Shown here: positions 5,042 to 11,354 of the stretch, piece by piece
Position numbering within the stretch: position 1 is the stretch's first letter
Layout of the letters: every line of letters begins with the position of its first letter
From: Nitrospinota bacterium
Lineage (GTDB): Bacteria; UBA8248
NCBI GenBank assembly: GCA_011523725.1
Contig: WTGD01000147.1
Location: forward strand, 1 to 11,354
Direction: 5' to 3'
DNA: 11,354 nt
The notes under the pieces: model-generated
Told to the model about the DNA's origin: nothing
Seen by the model: only the letters and a program-made list of their open reading frames with translations
Databases searched by the model: none
Made by a program: the position numbers and the translations under genes

Positions 5042-7327
5042 ATGGCTGAACTCTCATACATCGGGAAAAGCGTACCTCGCGTCGACGGGCCGGAGAAGGT
5101 GACGGGCCGGGCCATGTTCACCCTGGACCTTCAGTTGCCCAAAATGCTCCACGGGAGGCTGCTGGGAAGTCCCCTGCCGCACGCGCGAATCAAGAACATC
5201 GACACCAGCCGCGCCGAGAAGCTCCCCGGCGTCAAGCTCGTGATGACGCACAAGGATATCCCCGAGGGGGTGGAATGGGGCGTCGTGCCCGTTTGCTACG
5301 ATCAGCGTCCTCTCGCTTCGGACAAGGTGCGCCACGTGGGCGATTCGGTTGTGGCTGTGATAGCGATTTCCGAAGACATCGCGGTGGAAGCGCTCGATCT
5401 GATCGACGTCGACTACGAGGAGCTTCCGGCCGTCTTCGATCCGAGGGAAGCGATGCAAGAGGGCGCTCCCGTCATCCATGACAGGTATCCGGACAACATC
5501 GCCTTCGTCAAGCACATGGAATTCGGCGACGTGGACCGCATGTTCGACGAGGCCCACCATGTGAGCGAGCTGGCCACTTCCTCCTCCCGCCAGATGCACG
5601 GCTCTCTGGAGGCGCACGTATCCATCGCCGAGTGGTCGCAAAAGGGCGATGTAACGGTCTACAACTCCTCGCAATGCCCGAGTCTTTCGAGCCAGTATTT
5701 CTCCAAACTCCTGAAGATTCCAGAGGCCCAGATTCGCGTGATCACGAACTACGTGGGCGGCGGTTTCGGCGGAAAGGCGACGAGCAAGTTCAACATCGAT
5801 TTCCTCTCCATCATCGCCGCGAAAAAGCTGGACCTTCCCGTGAAGTTCTATTACACGCGTGAAGAAGAGTTCCTCCTCGGCACCCACCGGACGAAGCAGT
5901 ACCACGTCTGGCGTCTTGCCACTGACAAGGACGGCATGCTGCTTGCGCGTGACACCCAGATGGTGGTGGAAAACGGAGGCTATTCCGATTACAGCCCGGC
6001 GGTCGGCTCCATTACGGCGCACATGGGCGGGAGCATCTACAACTACAAGGCCTATCGCCACCACGCGGACGTCGTCTGCACGAACGTTCCGCCCGGCGGC
6101 GCGATGCGCGGAATCGGCAACGCGGGCTATGCGTTCGGGTCCGAACTCGCCATGGACAAGCACGCCGAGGAAATCGGCATGGACCCGGCGGAGTTCCGCA
6201 TCAAGAACTTCGTGCGGAGCGGCGACACCACCATCATCGGGGCCAAGATCACCAGTTGCGGCGTATCCGAGTGCGTGGAGGAAGCGGTCAAGCGCGTGCC
6301 TTGGGGAGAGAAACAACCGGGCAGCAACGGGAGAAGGCGCGGCTACGGGGTAGCCGCGGCGGTTCATTTCACCGGTGCGCGCGCGATGGGGCCGGAGACG
6401 GCGGGTGCGTTCATCAAGATGAACAAGGACGGCACCGTGCAATTGCTTTCGGGCACCATCGAGATGGGCAACGGCTCGGACACCACCCTCGCGCAGATTT
6501 GCGCCGAAGCGATTGGCATCCGCGTGGAAGACGTGCGGATTATCAACGGCGATACCGCGGTGAACCCCTACGGGTGGGGCGTGCGCGGGAGCCGCACGAC
6601 GACCATCGACGGCGAGGCCACGCGCCTGGCGTCTGTCCAGGCGAAAAACATGCTCTTCAAGGGTGCTGCGGAACTGCTCGAATGCGACCCGAACGACCTC
6701 GACGCGCGCGAGGGCAAGATTTTCGTCACCAGCTCTCCCGAGCGTGTGGTGACTCACAGCGAAGCCTACATGAAGCTGTATGAAAAAGAGGGCAGCGAGG
6801 CCGTTTACACGGCGTCTTCCTACGACTCGCCGAGCGAGACGCCCGACCCCGTGACGGGCTATGGGAACTGGTCCGCCGCGTACGCCTACGGCGCCAAGGT
6901 GGCGGAAGTGGAAGTAGACACCGAAACCGGCGCGTTCGAGGTGTTGCGCGTCATCAGCACGAACGACTGCGGAACCACCGTGAACCCCGCCGGCGCGCAG
7001 GGCCAGCTGGACGGCGGCGCACTGATGGGCGTGGGCTACGCCATGATGGAGGATTTCGAGTGTGAAGACGGCATGCCGGTGAACGCGAACTGGCTCGACT
7101 ACAAAATGCCCACGACCCAGGATTTGCCAGAACTCGAAGCCGTGCTCATCGAGACGGAGAACCCCTCGGGGCCTTACGGGGCGAAAGGGTTGGGCGAGAT
7201 GGCGCAACTGGGAACATCGGCGGCGATAGGCAACGCGATCTATGACGCCGTGGGCGTGCGGATCACGTCGCTGCCGATAACGCCGGAGAAGGTGCTGAAC
7301 GCGTTGAACGAGAAAAACGGCGAATAA
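5042..7327 (+). CDS. Molybdenum hydroxylase large (Mo-molybdopterin-binding) subunit, xanthine dehydrogenase/CoxL family
   Basis: The 761-residue protein matches the large subunit of xanthine dehydrogenase-family enzymes, which hydroxylate aromatic heterocycles, aldehydes or CoA-bound aromatics with water at a molybdenum centre. The N-terminal hammerhead domain (VPRVDGPEKVTGRAMF, 11-26) leads to the cofactor motif VGGGFGGK (238-245). Then come PPGGAMRG (350-357, Arg356 in the substrate/Mo loop), EMGNG (474-478, where relatives usually have MGQG) and the C-terminal GAKGLGE (713-719), in which Glu719 is the catalytic base. The start at 5042 has GGAGG five bases upstream and fits the family N-terminus. 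The frame is open from 4856, but that extension covers the promoter. The FAD subunit follows after 19 bases. The closest named relatives by eye are 4-hydroxybenzoyl-CoA reductase-like and CoxL-like proteins; the substrate is unresolved. Confidence 0.93.
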   Translation: MAELSYIGKSVPRVDGPEKVTGRAMFTLDLQLPKMLHGRLLGSPLPHARIKNIDTSRAEKLPGVKLVMTHKDIPEGVEWGVVPVCYDQRPLASDKVRHVGDSVVAVIAISEDIAVEALDLIDVDYEELPAVFDPREAMQEGAPVIHDRYPDNIAFVKHMEFGDVDRMFDEAHHVSELATSSSRQMHGSLEAHVSIAEWSQKGDVTVYNSSQCPSLSSQYFSKLLKIPEAQIRVITNYVGGGFGGKATSKFNIDFLSIIAAKKLDLPVKFYYTREEEFLLGTHRTKQYHVWRLATDKDGMLLARDTQMVVENGGYSDYSPAVGSITAHMGGSIYNYKAYRHHADVVCTNVPPGGAMRGIGNAGYAFGSELAMDKHAEEIGMDPAEFRIKNFVRSGDTTIIGAKITSCGVSECVEEAVKRVPWGEKQPGSNGRRRGYGVAAAVHFTGARAMGPETAGAFIKMNKDGTVQLLSGTIEMGNGSDTTLAQICAEAIGIRVEDVRIINGDTAVNPYGWGVRGSRTTTIDGEATRLASVQAKNMLFKGAAELLECDPNDLDAREGKIFVTSSPERVVTHSEAYMKLYEKEGSEAVYTASSYDSPSETPDPVTGYGNWSAAYAYGAKVAEVEVDTETGAFEVLRVISTNDCGTTVNPAGAQGQLDGGALMGVGYAMMEDFECEDGMPVNANWLDYKMPTTQDLPELEAVLIETENPSGPYGAKGLGEMAQLGTSAAIGNAIYDAVGVRITSLPITPEKVLNALNEKNGE

Positions 7328-7346
7328 CGAGGAGAGGGGAGAAAAA

Positions 7347-8213
7347 ATGGCTTTTCGGCATCTACCCGCGAACAGCGCGGAGGAAACACTCGCCGCCCTG
7401 AAGGAGCATGGCGACGACGGGAAAGTGTTCGCAGGCGGCGTGGCCCTCTCGATTCTCATGAAATCGGGGGTGTACGAACCCGATGTGTTGATTGATATCG
7501 CAGGGGCGAACGATCTAGATTTCATCGAAGAGACCGAAAACGGCGGCGTCCGTATCGGGGCGAAGACGGTGCACCGCAAAATCGAAACCTCCCCGCTCGT
7601 TCAGGAGCGCTTTCCGCTCCTCGCGGATATTTTCCACAACGTGGCCACGATTCGCATCCGAAGCCAGGGAACCGTAGGCGGCAACCTGTGTTTTGCGGAA
7701 CCGGCTTCCGATCCGCCGGGCGCTTTTCTTGCCCTTGAGGCCCGGATGAACACCAGGAAGGCGGATGGAACGGAGCGCGTGGTTCCCGCGACGGAGTTCT
7801 GGACGGGGTATTACGAGTGCGCCCTGGATGAGGATGAGTTGTTGTGCTCGATCGAGGTCGACCCGCTTCCCGACGGATTCCAGACGGCGTGCACGCGCTT
7901 CACCACGCGCTCGAAAGAGGATAAACCCTGCGTCTCCGTTTCCACCGCGGTGCTTACCGAAGAAGACGGCAAAACGGCCAGGGAGGTGAGAATCGGCCTG
8001 GGCGGCGTGGAGGCCATATTCAGGCGCCTCACGGCGGTGGAAGAGGGTTTGAAAGGCAAGGAGCTCAACCAGGAGAACATCGACGCCGTGCTGGCGGATT
8101 CGCTCGATGACCTCGATCCTTTGACCGACATCCGCGCGAGCGGCGACTACAGGCGGCAGGTGACGCCCGTCCTGATCCGGCGAACCATCCTGAAGGCGCT
8201 GGGCGTGTCCTGA
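7347..8213 (+). CDS. Molybdenum hydroxylase medium (FAD-binding) subunit, CoxM/CutM family
   Basis: The 288-residue protein has the length and FAD-binding motifs of the medium subunit of three-subunit molybdenum hydroxylases, which passes electrons from the iron-sulfur subunit to the acceptor. AGGVALSIL (29-37) is the first FAD loop (usually AGGTDL), and IRSQGTVGGNL (104-114) with EPASDPP (118-124) is the second. The C-terminal CO dehydrogenase flavoprotein domain follows from about residue 175. The ATG at 7347 has GGAGAGGGGAG just upstream, and it lies 19 bases after the large subunit, so both are co-transcribed. The partner 2Fe-2S small subunit (about 160 residues with two CxxC-type clusters) is not beside it or anywhere in this window. 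Confidence 0.92.
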   Translation: MAFRHLPANSAEETLAALKEHGDDGKVFAGGVALSILMKSGVYEPDVLIDIAGANDLDFIEETENGGVRIGAKTVHRKIETSPLVQERFPLLADIFHNVATIRIRSQGTVGGNLCFAEPASDPPGAFLALEARMNTRKADGTERVVPATEFWTGYYECALDEDELLCSIEVDPLPDGFQTACTRFTTRSKEDKPCVSVSTAVLTEEDGKTAREVRIGLGGVEAIFRRLTAVEEGLKGKELNQENIDAVLADSLDDLDPLTDIRASGDYRRQVTPVLIRRTILKALGVS

Positions 8214-8285
8214 GCTCAAGGCTCAGGTTCCTGTCTCGATATGGGACTGCGTGAAAATTCCGGCCCCGTAAGTCGAGCCATAGAT

Positions 8286-8318
8286 GAATCTTTCACTCCG
8301 GCAAGCGATGAAAGGTTC
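8286..8318 (+). repeat. Inverted repeat upstream of the porin gene
   Basis: GAATCTTTCA (8286-8295) can pair over ten bases (one G-U as RNA) with TGAAAGGTTC (8309-8318) around a 13-base loop. It lies in the 217-base gap between the FAD subunit and the porin. It could be an operator, a leader hairpin of the porin mRNA, or the end of the upstream transcript. No T run follows. No clear promoter was found in this gap. Confidence 0.35.
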
Positions 8319-8430
8319 TATCCTCCAGATTGTTCGTCAAGAAAGCGAAACCATCCGGTCGGAGGCAGTGGGTATGCTTGTGGCACCTCTTGCCGTGGTG
8401 TTCTTCAAATCTTTCACGAGGGGGTGAGGT

Positions 8431-9738
8431 ATGAAACGCAATAGCATGAATCGTGTCGGTGTTGGGCTTATTAGTTTGATCATTGCCCTTGCCTTGACGG
8501 TTGCACCGGCCGTCGGGGGGGAGATCGACGAAATCAAGGCGCAAATCAAATCGCTCATGGAGCGGCTCGAAGCTCTCGAAGCCCGAGAGAAGAAGATGAA
8601 GGCCGATATGATGGCCGCCCAGGAGGCCGCCCAGAAAAAAGCCGTGGCCACGGGCGATTTTCCGGGTTCCTGGAAGATGCCAGGGAGCAACACTTCGGTC
8701 TCTTTCAGCGGCTACGTCAAGCTCGACGCGATCTACGATTTTGACAAGGATTTTGGCGATTCCTTTTTCGGCTACGATTACGGAGGTGGGGCGAGCGGCA
8801 TCCCCCTTGATGGAGAAAAAACTCAGCAAAAATCCTCCTTGCACGCAAGGCAGACGCGACTGCGCTTCGACAGCCTGACGCCAACGAAGATGGGAGGACT
8901 CAAGACCCGAATCGAAACCGATTTCTACTACAACGCAGGCTCCCCTCTGCGCCTTCGCCATGCCTACGCTTCGTTGGGACCGATGCTCGCCGGCCAGACC
9001 TGGACGATCTTGGGGGATGAGAATACCTACGCCGACACGGTTGACTTCGAAGGTCCGGTCGGCGTGGTCGCCCAGCGCTTTTCTCAGCTTCGTTATACTT
9101 CGTCCATGGGGAAGAACCTCACTGCCCAGGTTGCACTCGAGGATCCCGGCGCCCCGACTATTTTGATGGCTGGCGGGAATACGTCATCCCAAGATCGCCT
9201 CCCGAACTTTCTGGCGGCTTTGCGCCTGAAAACGAGCTGGGGCGCGATTAACTTGTCGGGCCTGCTGGGACAGGTTCGATACGAGGAAGGCGCAGTGGAG
9301 GAAAACCTCGCAATCTCCGCCTTGCACGTCGGCGCGAACGTCGGCTTGGGCAAGGACACCCGCCTGTGGGGAACTTTCAACGTCGGCCAGGGTGGTTTGG
9401 GAAACTACATGATAGGAGCGCCCGCCGCCGCCATCCTGGGTGCGAACGACGAACTGGAAGCTCTCGATTCCATGGGCGGTTTCGTCGGCCTCACGCACAA
9501 CTGGAGCAGCGCCTGGAGTTCAGGTGTATATTACGGCTGGGTCGAGAGCGATTTCGAGGATCCGGCGGCGTTTCCGGACCTCAGCCAATCGCTCCGAACG
9601 CTCCACGCCAACATCTGGTGGTCTCCAGCACCCAAGACGAGGGTAGGTGCGGAGTTGATCCAGGGCTGGCGCGAGACCAACGACGGTAGAAAGGGCGACG
9701 CGACGCGCCTCCAGCTGGGTTTTCAGTATAGCTTCTAG
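8431..9738 (+). CDS. DcaP-like outer-membrane porin
   Basis: The 435-residue protein has a signal peptide (residues 1 to about 30: positive start, hydrophobic core VGLISLIIALALTVAPAVGG), a charged coiled-coil segment (about 31-70), then a beta-strand-rich barrel to a C-terminal Phe (QYSF), the outer-membrane insertion signal. FSGYVKLDAIYDFDKDFGD (92-110) is typical of DcaP-type trimeric porins, which carry an N-terminal periplasmic coiled coil and admit small, often anionic organic molecules. The ATG at 8431 has GAGGGGG about six bases upstream. The gene stands as its own unit, with a strong terminator at 9834-9869. It could serve uptake of substrates for the neighbouring oxidoreductases, which is inference from position. 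Confidence 0.88.
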   Translation: MKRNSMNRVGVGLISLIIALALTVAPAVGGEIDEIKAQIKSLMERLEALEAREKKMKADMMAAQEAAQKKAVATGDFPGSWKMPGSNTSVSFSGYVKLDAIYDFDKDFGDSFFGYDYGGGASGIPLDGEKTQQKSSLHARQTRLRFDSLTPTKMGGLKTRIETDFYYNAGSPLRLRHAYASLGPMLAGQTWTILGDENTYADTVDFEGPVGVVAQRFSQLRYTSSMGKNLTAQVALEDPGAPTILMAGGNTSSQDRLPNFLAALRLKTSWGAINLSGLLGQVRYEEGAVEENLAISALHVGANVGLGKDTRLWGTFNVGQGGLGNYMIGAPAAAILGANDELEALDSMGGFVGLTHNWSSAWSSGVYYGWVESDFEDPAAFPDLSQSLRTLHANIWWSPAPKTRVGAELIQGWRETNDGRKGDATRLQLGFQYSF

Positions 9739-9781
9739 GTCTTTTGGTCCGGGACCTCTGAGGTTCCTGTTTGAATTGTGG

Positions 9782-9826
9782 GGCATTTGAGGCGGGAGAG
9801 CCGCCTATGCCTTGAAAACCTTTCAA
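9782..9826 (+). repeat. Two adjacent hairpins ahead of the porin terminator
   Basis: GGCAT (9782-9786) pairs with ATGCC (9807-9811), and within it AGGCGG (9790-9795) pairs with CCGCCT (9801-9806) around GAGAG. Directly after it TTGAAA (9812-9817) pairs with TTTCAA (9821-9826) around ACC. With the terminator they form three hairpins in a row in the porin 3' untranslated region, possibly an mRNA stabiliser or a 3'-derived small RNA. Confidence 0.5.
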
Positions 9827-9833
9827 ATCAAAG

Positions 9834-9869
9834 CCCCGTCACCCGGCACAGGTGGCGGGGTTTTATTTT
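9834..9869 (+). terminator. Rho-independent terminator of the porin gene
   Basis: CCCCGTCACC (9834-9843) pairs with GGTGGCGGGG (9851-9860), ten pairs with one G-U, around a seven-base loop, followed by TTTTATTTT (9861-9869). It is a strong terminator for the plus strand. On the minus strand the stem is followed only by CTTTGATTTG, so it may weakly end the convergent acyltransferase transcript too. Confidence 0.9.
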
Positions 9870-9949
9870 CAGGGCGCGCGGTTAAATGTGCCTGTTTAGC
9901 GGGATGGCGGCGAAATACCCTCCTGGCGTTATACCTCATCCCTTTGTTT

Positions 9950-10609
9950 CTAGCTTCCACCTCTTGCGGCCAGATAATCCGCCTCGAGCTTCAGAATTGC
10001 ATCCACGATGCTTTGAGCGAATTTCCTGCGGTATTCCCTGCTGTTTCTCTCCTGTGGCGGCGGGATGAGTTCTCCCACCCGAATGACGAGCCAGGGGTTG
10101 AGGATACCCCGCGGGCTGATCAGCGTATTGGATCCCGCCATATAGACCGGAAGAACGGGTGCGCGGCTGATGGCGGCGAGAGTGGCGACGCCTTCTTTCA
10201 CCTCCACCTCGGCCGTCGAATTCACGATGCCGCCCTCGGGAAATATCACCACCGCTCCGTCCAGGCCCAGGAGTGTACGCGCCATCCGGAAGGTGCTGGC
10301 GCGCGCCGTTCCCTCCCTGTCCACCGGGAAGGCGCCGAAGTAGGTGATGAGCTTCGCGAACAGGGGGTTGCGGAACAATTCCCGCTTGGCCATGTGATAC
10401 ACCCGCCTCGGCAGGAATGAGGCGAGGATCATGGGGTCGAGGTAGCTTCTGTGATTCGAGGCGACGATCAGCGGACCGTCGGGCGGCACGTTGTGCATGC
10501 CGTGGACGTCGACTCCGCCGAAGGCGAGCCGGAGACCCGCCTGGAAAACCTTTTTCAGCCAAGTCGGCTGGCCGCTTGAGGGCAGGGTGGACAGATGTTG
10601 CGTGTTCAT
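9950..10609 (-). CDS. PlsC-like 1-acylglycerol-3-phosphate acyltransferase family protein
   Basis: The 219-residue protein has the glycerolipid acyltransferase motifs in order: NHRSYLD (52-58, the catalytic His53 and Asp58 of NHx4D), KRELFRNPLFAKLITYFGAFPVDRE (75-99, block II) and FPEGG (123-127, block III). It should acylate lysophosphatidic acid or a related acceptor at the inner membrane. There is no long transmembrane helix; association is probably through the amphipathic N-terminus (WLKKVFQAGLRLAF, 17-30). The ATG at 10609 has only a weak GAG/AAG-type ribosome site. A hairpin 11 bases upstream (10620-10637) and a possible promoter at 10702-10728 suggest its own transcription. The gene is downstream of the ClC-type channel on the same strand. 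The exact acyl acceptor cannot be stated. Confidence 0.9.
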   Translation of the reverse strand: MNTQHLSTLPSSGQPTWLKKVFQAGLRLAFGGVDVHGMHNVPPDGPLIVASNHRSYLDPMILASFLPRRVYHMAKRELFRNPLFAKLITYFGAFPVDREGTARASTFRMARTLLGLDGAVVIFPEGGIVNSTAEVEVKEGVATLAAISRAPVLPVYMAGSNTLISPRGILNPWLVIRVGELIPPPQERNSREYRRKFAQSIVDAILKLEADYLAARGGS

Positions 10610-10619
10610 CTTCTCGTTT

Positions 10620-10637
10620 CCGGCACCCCGATGCCGG
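10620..10637 (-). repeat. Short perfect hairpin just before the acyltransferase start
   Basis: CCGGCA (10620-10625) pairs with TGCCGG (10632-10637) around a six-base loop, ending 11 bases ahead of the ATG at 10609. It may be the end of the channel transcript or a leader hairpin affecting ribosome access. No T run follows. Confidence 0.35.
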
Positions 10638-10701
10638 GTTCCTCTTTGTTAGAAGTGCGACCCTCCCGAGCGTGAACCCAAGGGTTTCTCTCCGGTTCAT
10701 C

Positions 10702-10728
10702 ATATTAAAATATTCACTCCATCTGCAA
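10702..10728 (-). promoter_or_regulatory. Possible promoter of the acyltransferase gene
   Basis: On the minus strand TTGCAG (10728-10723) and TAATAT (10707-10702) are separated by 15 bases in an AT-rich patch that stands out from the surrounding GC-rich DNA. The spacing is short and the -10 matches four of six bases. Confidence 0.3.
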
Positions 10729-10747
10729 AGCGTTTTGGAGCCGGCGC

Positions 10748-11354
10748 TTAGTCGAAGTCGTGCTGGTGGTGCTGCTGCTCGTGCCACACCTTGCCGAAGG
10801 CGTGGATCACGTCCTCGGCGGTGATGATTCCCAAAAGCTCGGTCGGGTCCTCGCGGCTCACTACGGGCAGGCGCGAGATGCGCCTGTCGCCGAGTTTGGC
10901 CATCACCGAATCGAGCGATTGGTCCGGGTGCGCATGCATGATGTATTTCTTCTTGGCTATCTCGCGCAAGGGTTTTTGCAGGATGCCCGCCGCCTGCGCC
11001 TGGCTGAAGTCGTAGTTGCTCGCCATGCCGGAGAGCTTCCCGCTCGCGTTCAGGACGGGATATCCGCTGATGGCGCTGCCCCTCGTTCTCTCGATGGCCT
11101 CTTGGATCGTGATGTCCTCGGGCAGGGTGATGACGTCGCTGATCATGGCGTCCGATACGTGGATCTCATGCAGGAGGTGTTCGGTTTCATAATCAGGCAG
11201 GGCGACCCCGTCCTGGGAGGAGAGCGCGCTGTATATCGGTTCGGGGTGCCAGTATCTCGCGAGTGCGAGGGATATGGCGTTGGCCACCATGAGCGCGAGA
11301 ATGATGTGGTAGTCCTGCGTGAGTTCGAAGATGATGAGCACCGACGTCCAGGGC
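10748..11354 (-). CDS. C-terminal part of a ClC-type chloride channel/transporter with tandem CBS domains (5' end outside window)
   Basis: The frame is open from the window edge (first full codon 11353-11351) to TAA at 10748-10750, 201 residues. It begins PWTSVLIIFELTQDY, matching the last but one helix of ClC proteins (for example PLTGIVLTVEMTDNY in ClcA). The last helix then leads to PEPIYSAL, where Tyr41 of the fragment equals the chloride-coordinating Tyr of ClcA (KPLYSAIL). After it come two CBS domains (about 67-124 and 131-187), which in this family bind adenine nucleotides and control gating, and a His-rich tail HEQQHHQHDFD. The protein would be an inner-membrane chloride channel or chloride/proton exchanger. 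The GTG at 11341 could be taken for a start, but it is internal because the homology runs through it to the edge. Confidence 0.88.
   Translation of the reverse strand, partial: PWTSVLIIFELTQDYHIILALMVANAISLALARYWHPEPIYSALSSQDGVALPDYETEHLLHEIHVSDAMISDVITLPEDITIQEAIERTRGSAISGYPVLNASGKLSGMASNYDFSQAQAAGILQKPLREIAKKKYIMHAHPDQSLDSVMAKLGDRRISRLPVVSREDPTELLGIITAEDVIHAFGKVWHEQQHHQHDFD

Noticed and set aside
4752..5057. Minus-strand 101-codon frame in the divergent region
   Set aside because: It overlaps the promoter and the start of the next gene and shows no domain or ribosome site of note.
5054..7579. Long minus-strand frame of 841 codons
   Set aside because: It lies opposite the well-recognised Mo-hydroxylase genes, is rich in His, Arg and Val as expected of an antisense shadow in GC-rich DNA, and matches no family.
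2494..8213. Genome-wide reassignment of UGA to a sense codon
   Set aside because: The flavin monooxygenase (TGA 2494-2496) and the FAD subunit (TGA 8211-8213) end at TGA at the expected family lengths, so UGA is a stop elsewhere in the window.
8241..8444. 67-codon plus-strand frame between the FAD subunit and the porin, considered as a missing 2Fe-2S subunit
   Set aside because: Too short, without the CxxxxCxxC-type cluster motifs, and it overlaps the porin start.
8225..9770. Ten-base word AGGTTCCTGT on both sides of the porin gene (8225-8234 and 9761-9770), considered as a mobile-element target duplication
   Set aside because: A ten-base repeat is expected by chance many times in 11 kb, and no inverted ends or transposase accompany it.
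9936..10787. 283-codon minus-strand frame across the acyltransferase
   Set aside because: It is a shifted frame over the clear PlsC-like gene, Arg/Pro-rich and without homology.

Overview
The window comes from a moderately GC-rich, Gram-negative bacterial chromosome, probably an uncultured environmental lineage. The evidence is an outer-membrane porin, a TRAP-type transporter end, a CoxL-type molybdenum hydroxylase and strong Shine-Dalgarno sequences. I cannot name the taxon. UGA acts as a normal stop in at least two genes here, so the genetic code is standard. I saw no phage, insertion-sequence, CRISPR, tRNA or rRNA genes.

Layout. Positions 1-231 hold the C-terminal end of a membrane protein that looks like a fused TRAP permease (+). 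Positions 232-521 are a gene-free stretch between convergent genes, filled with nested perfect hairpins that fold as a cloverleaf. A short-chain dehydrogenase follows (522-1268, -). It is divergent from a luciferase-like flavin monooxygenase (1459-2496, +), which is followed by a cupin (2555-2980, +). Converging on the cupin is a minus-strand pair: a second short-chain dehydrogenase (3955-4701), then a two-domain rhodanese-type sulfurtransferase (3103-3939). A 340-base divergent promoter region leads to two subunits of a molybdenum hydroxylase, the Mo-binding (5042-7327) and FAD (7347-8213) subunits. Then come a DcaP-like porin with a clear terminator (8431-9738, +), a PlsC-like acyltransferase (9950-10609, -), and the C-terminal end of a ClC chloride channel with paired CBS domains (10748 to the window edge, -).

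The main discovery is the sulfurtransferase. A plain ORF call stops at residue 234, but that stop is a UGA exactly where the catalytic cysteine of the rhodanese loop (CxTGxR) should be. The same frame then continues for 43 residues of normal rhodanese C-terminus to a TAG. Seventeen nucleotides after the UGA there is a 7-bp perfect hairpin with a GGC loop, which fits the bacterial SECIS model. The gene is therefore best read as a 278-residue selenoprotein with selenocysteine 235 as its only chalcogen nucleophile, not as a truncated or dead gene.

How the genes fit together: the two dehydrogenases, flavin monooxygenase, cupin, sulfurtransferase and molybdenum hydroxylase are the kinds of enzymes found in catabolic loci for organic (possibly sulfur-containing or heterocyclic) compounds, with the TRAP transporter and porin as possible uptake routes. 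The substrate cannot be read from the sequence, and this pathway link is inference.
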